A DNA stretch of 64,000 nt from Plantago ovata (taxonomy: Eukaryota > Streptophyta > Magnoliopsida > Lamiales > Plantaginaceae). The translations under genes and the position numbers were made by a program. Shown piece by piece: positions 33,103 to 42,979 of the stretch. A model generated the notes under the pieces. It made no database searches. It had not been told where the DNA came from and saw only the letters and a list, made by a program, of their open reading frames with translations. The first letter of the stretch is position 1, and each line of letters opens with the position of its first letter. The DNA is taken from positions 88,060,085 through 88,124,084 of the forward strand of contig CM051458.1 in NCBI GenBank assembly GCA_028274465.1, in the 5' to 3' direction.

Positions 33103-36100
33103 ATGGCTACTGATGATGATATCAGTAAACTCACAAACCTGAACGACAAGAAGGATGAGAATGATCTCTCCAAGTCAAAGACACCAATTTATGATCTCAA
33201 TGATCTTTATGGTCCCTTCTGTCTTGGACCAGCCGACACAGCTACTTCTGTTGTCATAGAGCCAAAACTCACAAACTCATCAACTTCTCAGATCAATGCC
33301 GTTTCATCCAACAATTTCACACAGAATCTCACTGATAAAGAGTGGGCAAGTAATACTGTTAATCATGTTTTTAATAATTTTAATCGTGTTATTTGGATTC
33401 TTGATTCAGGAGCATCTTATCACATTATTTATTCACCATCATTATACACTCACAACATTAGATATGTTGTTTCAAAAGTACAATTACCAACTCAACAGTT
33501 CACAGTGGTAACTCATATTGGTGACATTCTTATTGAAAAGAATGTCATACTCCGAAATGTACTTTGTGTGCCATCATTCAAAGTCAATTTACTTGCTGTT
33601 TCTCGATTGACTGATGATAATGATATCTCTATTGTATTTAACAAAGATCATTGCAAAATGCAAATGAACTCTTCAAAGGAGGAGATTGGCAGGATCAGAA
33701 TTGAACATGGTCTCTATTATGTTAGCCTGCATCCCTTGACCTTTTCACAACTACATCAATGTCATTGGCCAAATAAGGAATTGTGGCATTCTAGATTAGG
33801 ACACATTCCAGTTACAAAGCTCAAGTTGATTGAGCAATTCTCTCCTATTGTAACAAGCATTGATGTACAAGCTTGTGATGTCTGTAGCAAGGCTAAACAC
33901 AAGAAAATTCCTTTTCCAGTTAATGAACACTGTTCTAGTTATTCTATTCTTGAACTTTTACATATAGATATTTGGGGTCCTTTTTCCCAAACAACATTGA
34001 ATGGTCACAGATTTTTCTTAACTATTGTCGATGATTATTCTCGACTGACTTGGACTTATCTCATGAAATACAAATCTGATGTAGCTACCATTTTACCTAA
34101 TTTCATTAATCTCATAGCTACACAATTCAATAAAACAGTTAAAATCATAAGAACTGATAATGGAGTCGAATTTCAATTAGACTCTTTCTATAACAGTACT
34201 GGTATTCTCCATCAAAAGACTTGTGTTTACACTCCACAACAAAATGGAGTAGTTGAGAGAAAACATCAAACTCTCCTCAATGTAGCCCGAGCATTGATAT
34301 TTCAGGCAGAACTTCCTCTTAAGTTTTGGGGAGATGCTGTTCTAACAGCGACACACTTGATTAATCGAATACCATCCGTTGTTATCAACAATGATACACC
34401 ATATGAAAGGTTCTTTGGAAAGAAACCAGATTATTCACACATACGCACATTTGGGTGCTTAACATATGGGGCGTCCATATCACAACTTCGCCACAAATTC
34501 AGTCCAAGATCCAGAAAAGCCATTTTTATTGGCTATCCGGCAAATATCAAGGGTTATAAATTGTATGATCTTGATAATAAGGTCACTTTCATCTCAAGAG
34601 ATGTAGTTTTTCATGAGCAAATATTTCCTTTTCGAAAGGATCATTCATTCTCTGACTCATGTGACTCTACACGATCTGAAACATTCCAAGATAATTTGTT
34701 TATCCCTGATATACGCACTTCATTAAAACATAATGACAGTATATCTCATTCTGAGGATCAGGCCGTTCACGAGAACAACTCTACCGAGAACTCTGTTCCT
34801 AGTTCACCACGTGATCAGGCACACTCTCCTTCGCCTGTTCCTAATTCACCCTCTCTTTCTTCATCACCACAAATGACCGATAATCATCATGATCCTGAAC
34901 CTTCTGAGTTGCAAGAACAACCAGAATCAATCACATCTCTTCGCAAATCTACTAGAGACAAACAAAAGAGCGTTTGGCTCAAAGATTTTCACTGTGCAGA
35001 ATTGAAGAAAGGCACAAGACAAGCCACTCAATCTAGCACAGCATATCCCATTTCCATGTATCTATCATATGATAGACTTTCAGAAAACCAAAAGGCTTTC
35101 TCCATCTCCTTATCTATTCTTGAGGAACCAAAAAATTTCCAGGAAGCAATCAAATACCCCCAATGGAGACAAGCCATTCAAGAAGAGCTGGATGCAATGC
35201 ACCACAACAATACCTGGAGCATCACTACACTTCCACAAGGACACAAAGCAGTAGGATGCAAGTATGTCTTCAAAACTAAATTAAAATCCGATGGTAGCCT
35301 TGACAAATACAAGGCTCGGTTAGTAGCACAAGGATTTACACAACAACATGGACTGGATTACAGTGAGACATTTAGTCCTGTTGCTAAACTCACCACGGTT
35401 AAGATTTTTTTGGCTCTAGCTGCACAGCACAATTGGAGGCTTTCCCAGCTAGATGTTCATAATGCCTTTCTTAATGGTGATCTCGATGAGGACATTTACA
35501 TGAAATTACCTCCTGGATACACCATTAAGGGGGAATCCTTAGAGAATAAAGTGTGTAAACTCAACAAATCAATTTATGGGCTAAAGCAAGCCTCCAGACA
35601 ATGGAACATGAAGTTCACTAATTCACTCATTCAATATGGTTTTGTTCAGTCCAAGCATGATTATTCACTCTTCACTAAGAGAACAGAGAAAAGCTACTTG
35701 GTACTCCTAGTATATGTTGATGACATTTTGCTAGGAGGAACTAACTCTGATGAACTGAACAAAACAAAAGAGTACTTAAGACAACAATTCAAGATCAGAG
35801 ATTTAGGGGAACCTAAATATTTCTTAGGAATAGAAATTTCAAGATCAAGAGAAGGTATATATTTATGTCAGAGGAAATATACTCTAGAAATCATTCAAGA
35901 ACATGGCTTGCTAGGATGCAAACCACTGATCATTCCTATGGAGCAGAATCATCATATCCAAAAGGATGGAGATCCACTCAACAATCCAACTGAGTATAGA
36001 AAGATAGTTGGAAAATTAATTTATCTAACCTTAACGAGGCCAGACATCAGTTACTCGGTCAATATTCTCAGTCAGTACATGGAAAACCCCACAAAGGAAC

Positions 36101-36921
36101 ATATGGAGGTTGCACTGAAAGCGGTGAGATACTTGAAAGGAAATCCAGGACAGGGCATTCTACTGTCGTCACAAAGAAACCTGGAGTTGACAGCATTTGT
36201 AGATGCAGATTTTGATGGGTGTGTTGACACTAGAAGATCTCTATCCGGGTACTGCATTTTCTTGGGGAAATCTCTCATTAATTGGAGAACCAAGAAACAA
36301 AATGTTGTTAGCAAGTCCTCTACAGAATCAGAATACAGAGCTATAGCTCATGCCACTTGTGAAATCATGTGGATTCATTATATCATGAAAGATTTTGGTT
36401 TTGAACAAAAACAACCCACGAAGTTGTATTGTGACAATCAGTCAGCAATTAGCCTGACTAAGAATCCTGTTTATCATGAGAAAACTAAACATATTGAGAT
36501 CGATCAACATTTCATTAGAGAAAAGGTACAAAGTAAGATCATTGAGGTGATTTATGTCCACACTTCACAACAGCCGGCAGATATGTTCACTAAGGCTTTG
36601 CCATCAGAGAAGATTAAGTTCTTCATGGGCAAGATGGGAGTAATAAACATTTACTCTCATCTTGAGGGGGAATCTCAAGAAATGAAAGAAAGAAGAACGA
36701 GAACAGAAGTTAACATAGGAGTTGAGCCGGACAACTCGGGAGTTAACATAGGAGTTGAGCAAGACAACACAGGAGTTAACATAGGAGTTGAGCCAGAGCA
36801 GGTTAACTCCTTGGTCAACACCGCCATATTGAGAGAGTCCAGATCTCATCAGGAAACTCCGGAAGAGTTTGAGAAGAAGAAAAGAGTTAGTTTAGGGCTG
36901 GAGACAGGCGTGTACATATAG
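33103..36921 (+). CDS. Copia pol polyprotein, intact, with gag nearly deleted
   Basis: One open frame of 1272 residues. Protease: DSGAS at 101-105. Gag-pre-integrase zinc region: LWHSRLGH from 227 and CDVC further on. Integrase catalytic residues are visible as HIDIWGP (D289), RTDNG (D352) and NGVVERKHQ (E385), then FIGYP. Reverse transcriptase: WRQAIQEELDAM, NAFLNGDLDEDIYM, SIYGLKQASRQW and the YVDD box at 871-874. RNase H: VDADFDG, STESEYRA, YCDNQSA. No stop or frameshift. Only about 95 residues precede protease; the usual gag capsid and the CCHC zinc knuckle are absent, so it should need Gag from another element. From about residue 1191 the frame runs into the 3' LTR and ends with three 11-residue VNIGVE repeats. 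Confidence 0.93.
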   Translation: MATDDDISKLTNLNDKKDENDLSKSKTPIYDLNDLYGPFCLGPADTATSVVIEPKLTNSSTSQINAVSSNNFTQNLTDKEWASNTVNHVFNNFNRVIWILDSGASYHIIYSPSLYTHNIRYVVSKVQLPTQQFTVVTHIGDILIEKNVILRNVLCVPSFKVNLLAVSRLTDDNDISIVFNKDHCKMQMNSSKEEIGRIRIEHGLYYVSLHPLTFSQLHQCHWPNKELWHSRLGHIPVTKLKLIEQFSPIVTSIDVQACDVCSKAKHKKIPFPVNEHCSSYSILELLHIDIWGPFSQTTLNGHRFFLTIVDDYSRLTWTYLMKYKSDVATILPNFINLIATQFNKTVKIIRTDNGVEFQLDSFYNSTGILHQKTCVYTPQQNGVVERKHQTLLNVARALIFQAELPLKFWGDAVLTATHLINRIPSVVINNDTPYERFFGKKPDYSHIRTFGCLTYGASISQLRHKFSPRSRKAIFIGYPANIKGYKLYDLDNKVTFISRDVVFHEQIFPFRKDHSFSDSCDSTRSETFQDNLFIPDIRTSLKHNDSISHSEDQAVHENNSTENSVPSSPRDQAHSPSPVPNSPSLSSSPQMTDNHHDPEPSELQEQPESITSLRKSTRDKQKSVWLKDFHCAELKKGTRQATQSSTAYPISMYLSYDRLSENQKAFSISLSILEEPKNFQEAIKYPQWRQAIQEELDAMHHNNTWSITTLPQGHKAVGCKYVFKTKLKSDGSLDKYKARLVAQGFTQQHGLDYSETFSPVAKLTTVKIFLALAAQHNWRLSQLDVHNAFLNGDLDEDIYMKLPPGYTIKGESLENKVCKLNKSIYGLKQASRQWNMKFTNSLIQYGFVQSKHDYSLFTKRTEKSYLVLLVYVDDILLGGTNSDELNKTKEYLRQQFKIRDLGEPKYFLGIEISRSREGIYLCQRKYTLEIIQEHGLLGCKPLIIPMEQNHHIQKDGDPLNNPTEYRKIVGKLIYLTLTRPDISYSVNILSQYMENPTKEHMEVALKAVRYLKGNPGQGILLSSQRNLELTAFVDADFDGCVDTRRSLSGYCIFLGKSLINWRTKKQNVVSKSSTESEYRAIAHATCEIMWIHYIMKDFGFEQKQPTKLYCDNQSAISLTKNPVYHEKTKHIEIDQHFIREKVQSKIIEVIYVHTSQQPADMFTKALPSEKIKFFMGKMGVINIYSHLEGESQEMKERRTRTEVNIGVEPDNSGVNIGVEQDNTGVNIGVEPEQVNSLVNTAILRESRSHQETPEEFEKKKRVSLGLETGVYI
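36662..36672 (+). other. Polypurine tract
   Basis: TTGAGGGGGAA immediately precedes the 3' LTR (which starts TCTCAAG). This is the usual plus-strand primer of Copia elements and independently supports the non-TG LTR start. Confidence 0.88.
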
Positions 36922-37059
36922 TTTTATTAGGGTTATAGTAGTATAAATAGCTAGCTATGTCTTCCTTTGTAAATCAGGTCAATATACAATAGTTTTCTTA
37001 TTTTCAATAAACTCAATTCAATTTATTTGTTCTGCTATGATTCTTAGCGTACTCTGAGA
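36673..37059 (+). repeat. 3' LTR, 387 bp
   Basis: Same as the 5' LTR except for one substitution and one inserted A. Its first 249 bases are read in frame as the C-terminus of the pol polyprotein. Confidence 0.93.
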
Positions 37060-37064
37060 CAGGT

Positions 37065-37371
37065 GTAGTTTATCTGTAATTTCCATATTAACTGGGGGGG
37101 TTCATGGAGTAATAATCTCTGCATTAATATACTATAGTATTTCGTTAATTTAGAAAAAGAGCATCCATCCACACCGCTAGAAACAGATAGGTCCAAGAAT
37201 ATGATAAAATTGAATTTATGGCCGATTCCAGGGATTCCTGATTCCACACGGAACAAACAAACCGGTCGCCATTTCTCAACAAGATTGCTTCACTCACATC
37301 CACACACATCTAGTTCTTTAATGGTGGATATATGAAGTACTCGTAAAAGTCAGAAATTGAAATCATTCACC
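37065..37371 (+). promoter_or_regulatory. Promoter region of ALDH3, immediately downstream of the Copia 3' LTR
   Basis: About 307 bases separate the retrotransposon from the ALDH3 start codon. No clear TATA box. The LTR's own promoter points in the same direction as ALDH3, so read-through from the 3' LTR is possible (inference). Confidence 0.4.
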
Positions 37372-39948
37372 ATGGCTTTGGATAGTGGAGCATTGCTGAA
37401 GGGATTAAGGTCGAGTTACAACAGCGGGAAGACTAAGAATTTGGAGTGGCGTGTTTCTCAGCTCGAAGCCATTCTCAAGATTACTACCAAACATGAGAAG
37501 GATATAGTGCAAGCCCTGCGTTTGGACCTTAACAAACCAGAATATGAATCTTATCTTCATGAGGTTCCATTCAGTTCCTTACTTCTTGCTTTTCTTTTTG
37601 GATGGATTGTTGTAAGTTCTCTTGTTCTTGTTGAATGTCTTTTCTGTTGTGGGCTTGTGGCTATCACTTGTTAGTATCTTTTTTTCCCTGTGAACTTATG
37701 ATGATTATTATAGTACGGCCTTAATTGTTATAGTATATATATATTGATTGGGCATATGATTTATTTGTGAATAAACTAAGTAAATGAACTGTCTAATGTT
37801 TGCCCTTTCATGGTCTAGATTTCTGGAGTATCAGCAGCGTGCAAGTTGGCATTGAAGGAGTTACCTAGATGGATGAAACCCGAAAAGGTAACGCCATGAT
37901 TAAGTCAAGTATTATGGTTTTCTGTTGAATCACACTTATGCTACATGCTAAATCTTTATGTGGCTGCAGGTGAAAGCCATGATAACCAGTTTTCCGTCGT
38001 CAGCTGAGATAGTTCCGGAACCACTTGGTGTTGCACTAGTTATATCGACTTGGAACTATCCTTTTAGTATGTTTATCCTTATTTTAAGTCTGTTCATGCC
38101 TATTTATAAACGCGTGCTTTAACATGTTTCTTTTATTTATAATCCGAAGAATATAATGTGTTGTTTCTGTTTGTTTGATCTTTAAATGTCCGCACCCAAA
38201 GTATTATCGCTTAATCCAGTAATTGGAGCTATATCAGCTGGAAATGCTGTAGTTTTGAAGCCATCTGAAGTTGCCCCTGCCACATCCTCGGTGCTTTCGG
38301 AACTTCTTGGTGAGTACATGGATACATCAGCTGTGAAAGTTGTTGAGGGCGCTGTGCCTGAAACAACTGCATTACTAGAGCAAAAATGGGATAAAATCTT
38401 TTATACAGGTAAACTATATATATAGTCCTGCTTATGTTTTTTGTTAGAAAACAATACCGTAGAGTATTAAAATCTAATACTGTCTAGTCTTTAACGAGTA
38501 ACTCTGCAGGGAATGGGAGGGTAGGTCGGATTATATTAGCTGCAGCAGCAAAGCATCTTACACCTGTGATTTTGGAGCTTGGTGGGAAATGTCCAACAGT
38601 TGTTGATCCAAACGTTAATATAGAGGTAAAATGTCATCATTAACTTCCAAATGCCTCTACAAACTATACCTTTTGAATATTATTACGTTTATTAATCTTG
38701 TTGTCATGTAATGTACACAGTTCACTGTTTGGTAGGTTACAGCAAGAAGGATAATATCAGGCAAGTGGGGCTGCAACAATGGTCAAACCTGTGTCTCTCC
38801 TGATTACATAATAACTACGAAAGATTATGCTCCAAAGTTGGTAAGATATCTGATATGCTTGAAGATCCATAACAGAATAGTAACAATAGAGGAAAAGCAC
38901 ATATTTGGTTCTGTGTTAAATATTTTTTTTATATTGGATTCCAGATAGATGCCCTTTCATCTGAACTTCAGAAATTTTATGGTAAGGATCCCCTGCGGTC
39001 AAAGGACTTATCGAGCATTATAAATTTTCGCCAATTCGATCGCTTGATGAAATTATTGGATGATAAGATGGTATCCGATAAGGTGGTTTTTGGAGGTCAG
39101 CAGGATAGAGATAGTCTGTAAGCATCGAAACTCAGTTATACTCTTGTGAAAAAAAAAACTGTTAGTAGACTAGTAATATTTGCCTTTCCATGTTCACAGC
39201 AGGATTGCTCCCACAATTTTACTGGATGTTCCCGAAGATTCTCTGATCATGAATGAGGAAATATTCGGTCCTTTGCTTCCGATTCTCACGGTAAAATTAT
39301 TCAGTGTTTAACAGATTTTTCCTAGAATAAACGGTCAATGTGCTTCATCCATCTTTTCCTTTTCATATTTAGGTTGAAAATATTGAGGACAGTGTTCGAT
39401 TGATTAGTACTAAACCAAAGCCCCTGGCTGCATATCTATTCACAAACGACAACAAGCTCAAGGCGGAGTTCATAAGTAATGTCACAGCTGGAGTTATGGC
39501 CATTAACGAGACAACTCTACATGTAAGTCTTTTGTCAGAAAAATCTTTCCGGCTAGTTACATATGCAAGATAGTATATCTGTGTTTTATATGTCCTTACT
39601 CGTGAAAGACACGTTGGTTTTAGATATAGTTGTCTAAGGGCCACGTACCTATAACAATAACGTACTTAAACATGCCTAAATAGACCCAATTAATAATGTT
39701 AACAAAACTTGCTGCAGCTTATAGAGTACAATTTGCCACTTGGAGGTGTAGGAGAAAGTGGAATGGGATCATACAAAGGGAAATACTCTTTTGATGCTTT
39801 CAGCCATAAGAAGGCAGTTCTGCATCGTAGTTTTGATGGAGAAGTTGATGCAAGATACCCTCCATACACCACCAAAAATCTACAGTTTCTGAAAGCATCA
39901 TCGAGTGGCAATATATTCCGTACTCTCCAAGCTTTGCTTGGCAGGTAA
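37372..39948 (+). CDS. ALDH3: Aldehyde dehydrogenase family 3 (ALDH3)
   Basis: Ten exons: 37372-37563, 37819-37887, 37970-38066, 38202-38408, 38510-38625, 38736-38840, 38945-39117, 39200-39290, 39373-39522 and 39718-39948. All phases close, giving 476 residues, the normal ALDH3 length. The general-base Glu211 is in LELGGKCP and the catalytic Cys246 is in [11 protein letters not shown]. Also seen are [36 protein letters not shown] and [11 protein letters not shown]. The protein oxidises aldehydes to acids with NAD(P)+; plant ALDH3H/3F/3I types detoxify stress-derived aldehydes. It most resembles the ALDH3H/3F group from memory of the family. Small oddity: the FTGS motif reads YTGN. No N-terminal transit peptide is obvious; the start at 37372 is the first ATG in frame. 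Confidence 0.94.
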
Positions 39949-40415
39949 CGAAACAAAATTTTTAATACAGGTTATTCATTCAGATTTTATCAGTAGCTCC
40001 TTTCTGTTCTGGAGTAGAACTAGTTTAGGCTATACAATTTTTTTTCATAGACAAGGATATGTACACAACCGAACAGATGTTCTCGTATAGTATGGAACAC
40101 ACCTTCGAAGAGACTTCTTTTTTTCATTTCTTTCTTTTTTCTACTGCACCTTCACTCATAGGGCTGAATCTTATTCGCATTCATATCACATGAAGGTAGT
40201 TTCTATACAAACCACACAGGGTTTCCTTTACATTTATCCTGTCACATGCCTAATGCAACAGGCACCACAATGTGATGAAATAGAAAGAGAGTATACATAC
40301 CCGATATGCACATGCCTCATATACACCCGAATGCAGCATGGATACGCACTCTATGCAAGCATTTGGAACACTGCATTTGCTCTGTACACTAACTTTTTCT
40401 TCAAGCATGCTAAAC
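39949..40415. other. Convergent 3' ends of ALDH3 and the Hsp40-like gene
   Basis: No extra gene. Contains the 3' UTR of ALDH3 (+) and of the gene at 40416 (-). The frames at 40190-40483 and 40338-40538 have no recognisable motif. Confidence 0.5.
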
Positions 40416-41666
40416 CTAATCATCTGCCGTGTCTTGCAAAATATTTACAATATCAGACCGTTGTTCCTGTGTCAATTCATTAGGGAATTCAACCAGGAAT
40501 GTGACTCTCAAGTCTCCTCTGCTTCCAGGCTCTTTTAGCTTCGGCATGCCCTCTCCTGCTATGATTTTCTTGTCACCAGGATGTATTATATCAGTGATCG
40601 TCAAGCTTGCTTCTTGCTTGCCTAACAAAGGGACCGAAAGAGTGCAACCGGTAAGAGCTTTTACGAGTGGAATCTCTACTGCTAGCTCTAAATCATCACC
40701 TTCTATCCTACTAAACAACACATGTTGTTTCTCTTCGATTACAAATATTACATCTCCTGCCTTTGTGCCTGGCATCTCATTCCCCTTCCCCTCGAATGTG
40801 ATCTTCGTTCCTTTCCTCCATCCTGGCTTCACTTTTATCGCTAACAATTCTGCTTCTTTTATTATTTCCCTAGAAGATGATCGCACGAGATCAAGTAGAA
40901 GTCATTAGTACGAGGTAAATATATAAATCGATCAATTTTAGAGATCATATCAGACAGCAACGTTACCCGTTTTCTGTAACGGTATCCTCTTAAGCTCAAC
41001 CATTTTGACACACCCGAAACAAAGCTCCTCGAGCGAGCAATCGAGCTGCTTCTCCATGGGAGGAGGTCTCAGGAGCCCGCTCGAATTAGAATACATGATG
41101 ATAGACCCCTTCCGGCTCAAGGTTTTAGAAACCGCACGTTGTAGAGCATCATCAGACGAAGAAAAATCAGGGCTCTTTCGCCCCCTACTCGTGATACCCA
41201 AAAGGCCAGATTTCGTCAGGGGAGCACCCATGTGGCTTATCCTGCTCGTACTCCTCGTAAGCCGAGCATACATGTGGCTCGAATTCCTTAAGAGACGGGA
41301 TCCGCTCATGGTTCTCGACAACGAATGGCTCGATATAGATGAAGGATTTTGTTTCAGACTATCATCAAGAATCGAATTCTTGAATGAACAACCTCTTGAA
41401 TTTGTGTCTAAATTTTTCTGCAGAACAAAATACATTAGATAACAATGCCATTGAACAATCATGCATGTGCGTGTAAGGGCAATTACATGCAGGTACATAC
41501 ATACCTTTGTGTTGGTTTTATTGTGGTCTGCCGATGATTTCTTGGATTTCTTCCCGGGATAACATTTGGAGAACAAAGTTTTCCATGACCTGCGAATGAT
41601 TGCGAAACCTGCAGGAACATGACCAGGAGAACGGGAGTGAGATGAAGACCTTGAATGGTCTGCCAT
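40416..41666 (-). CDS. J-domain-less Hsp40/DnaJ C-terminal substrate-binding protein
   Basis: Minus-strand exons are about 41505-41666, 40967-41417 and 40416-40869. Exon 1 and the start of exon 2 code a Ser/Lys/Arg-rich N-terminus without HPD or other J-domain motifs. The DnaJ C-terminal domains follow: RPPPMEKQLDCSLEELC, VKPGWRKGTKITFEGKGNE, VIFVIEEKQHVLFSR, IPLVKALTGCTLSVPLLG and GMPKLKEPGSRGDLRVTF. Plants have a small group of such 'HSP40/DnaJ peptide-binding' proteins without J domain, which probably bind clients but cannot recruit Hsp70 directly. Problem: the junction exon 2/exon 3 (donor 40966, acceptor 40870) joins out of phase by one base although the flanking residues (KTG/EIIKEAELL) fit. 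Either a weaker donor (CC|GTTACAG near 40976) is used, or there is an indel. Length would be about 350 residues. Confidence 0.75.
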
Positions 41667-42979
41667 TGAAGGTCCTCTGCAAATACAGAGGATAGATTAA
41701 ACCCAATGGAAATTTTTATGATGAGAGAACAGTTTAATCATTAGGAAGATGGAAAGATTAATTGGGCAGTTTATTAAAATTTTATATGTACATCGTCCAT
41801 GTTGTAAATTAATTGTAAACTGTAATAATACGTTACTCGTGTCTAATTTCCAGGTTTTGACAGTTTCATTTTGTCACATAACACCATAAGCTTGTGATTT
41901 ATTTCATCAATTTGAAAGTGTTGACTTTTATCTTGATGGAAGAAAGGTGTCAACAGTTTCAATTTTCGATTGTCCCAAACAGGAAAAAATTGATCAACCC
42001 CGACGACACTATTACACTTTTTAGCACAATGCCTCCAAACTAAACTAATCAGTTTTGTATTCATTCTGAATTTTTTCTATTTAACTACGAATTACTCTTA
42101 AACTATAATAATAAAATATTAAACAAATTTATATCATAAAAAATTTAAAGTCTACATTTCATGATATAATTTTGTTAAAATATTTTATTTTTATAATTCA
42201 AAAGTTAGTCGAAAATTAGTAGTTAAAAAATTGAAATGAATAATTTAAAATGATACAGATGGAATACACTTTTGTGACAAGGGTTCTGCGAAAAGATTTT
42301 CCGTTGATCCAATGGTCAAACAACATCTCTAGGGTTTAAAAAGTTAATAATTTTTAAAAAAAAAATCAACAACAAAATTAGAAGTTAAATTCTCCACATG
42401 TCCCAGAAGATTAATACGGTCCTAAAACGTAATTTATACGTTTTTGTATTGCTAATCCCAGTATGGACCCTTTTGCTGACTAGATAAAGATGACTTGGAT
42501 CTTGAATTCCCTTTTGCAAAATACACTGAACTGGGATCTTGAATTCTCATCCACCACATCACCACAAACTCATTCATCATGCTTATATGATAAGTAACTT
42601 TGCCCTGCTATGCACGCAGATGACCGGAATATGAACCAATAATCTGAAAGAGTTTTTTAATAGAGATGAAAGGGAAACATCACATTACAAAAGCATTACG
42701 TCATTGCATTAATAGCTAATAGTAATACGTTTGAGCAGTTACATGAGTTTACAAGCAGCAATCACTACCACTAAGTTTGCATACTAAAAATGGTTGTAGT
42801 CGAATGCTGTACATAATTGTTTGGTCTGAAGTTTTGCTAAAAGCAATTAGTAACATCCTATGCAAACACGAAGGGGTCCAAGTCCAACAAAGGCTTTAAA
42901 CTTATTGCTCAGCAGCATCTGTGTTTTCAGCAGCATATACGAAGGGAAGATTAACTCCTTCAAACAGCCAGCTCTTCAC
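41667..42979. other. Spacer between the Hsp40-like gene and the kinesin
   Basis: Promoter and leader of the Hsp40-like gene, then AT-rich DNA, then the 3' UTR of the kinesin up to its stop at 42980. No separate gene. The 73-residue minus frame at 41843-42064 is not recognisable. Confidence 0.5.

Larger units (their letters stand above)
31972..37059 (+). mobile_element. Full-length Ty1/Copia LTR retrotransposon with TCTCA..TGAGA ends
   Basis: LTRs are at 31972-32357 and 36673-37059, with a primer site at 32358, pol at 33103-36921 and a polypurine tract at 36662-36672. The element is flanked by a perfect 5-bp duplication CAGGT (31967-31971 and 37060-37064). The two LTRs differ by one substitution (AATTCACTT versus AATTCAATT) and one extra A (AAGAATG versus AAGAAATG), so the insertion is recent. 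Domain order PR-INT-RT-RH defines Copia. Gag is essentially missing. LTR ends are TCTCA..TGAGA, not the usual TG..CA. It sits between the F-box pseudogene and the ALDH3 promoter, in the same direction as both. Confidence 0.95.

Noticed and set aside
31981-37060. LTR starting with TG at 31981
   Set aside because: TGAAAG is close to the start, but with that border there is no target duplication and the polypurine tract would be separated from the LTR; TCTCA fits all landmarks.
40429-40908. 159-residue plus-strand frame
   Set aside because: Antisense shadow of the Hsp40-like exon 3; the minus frame carries conserved DnaJ C-terminal motifs.
41005-41442. 145-residue plus-strand frame
   Set aside because: Antisense of Hsp40-like exon 2; no domain on this strand.
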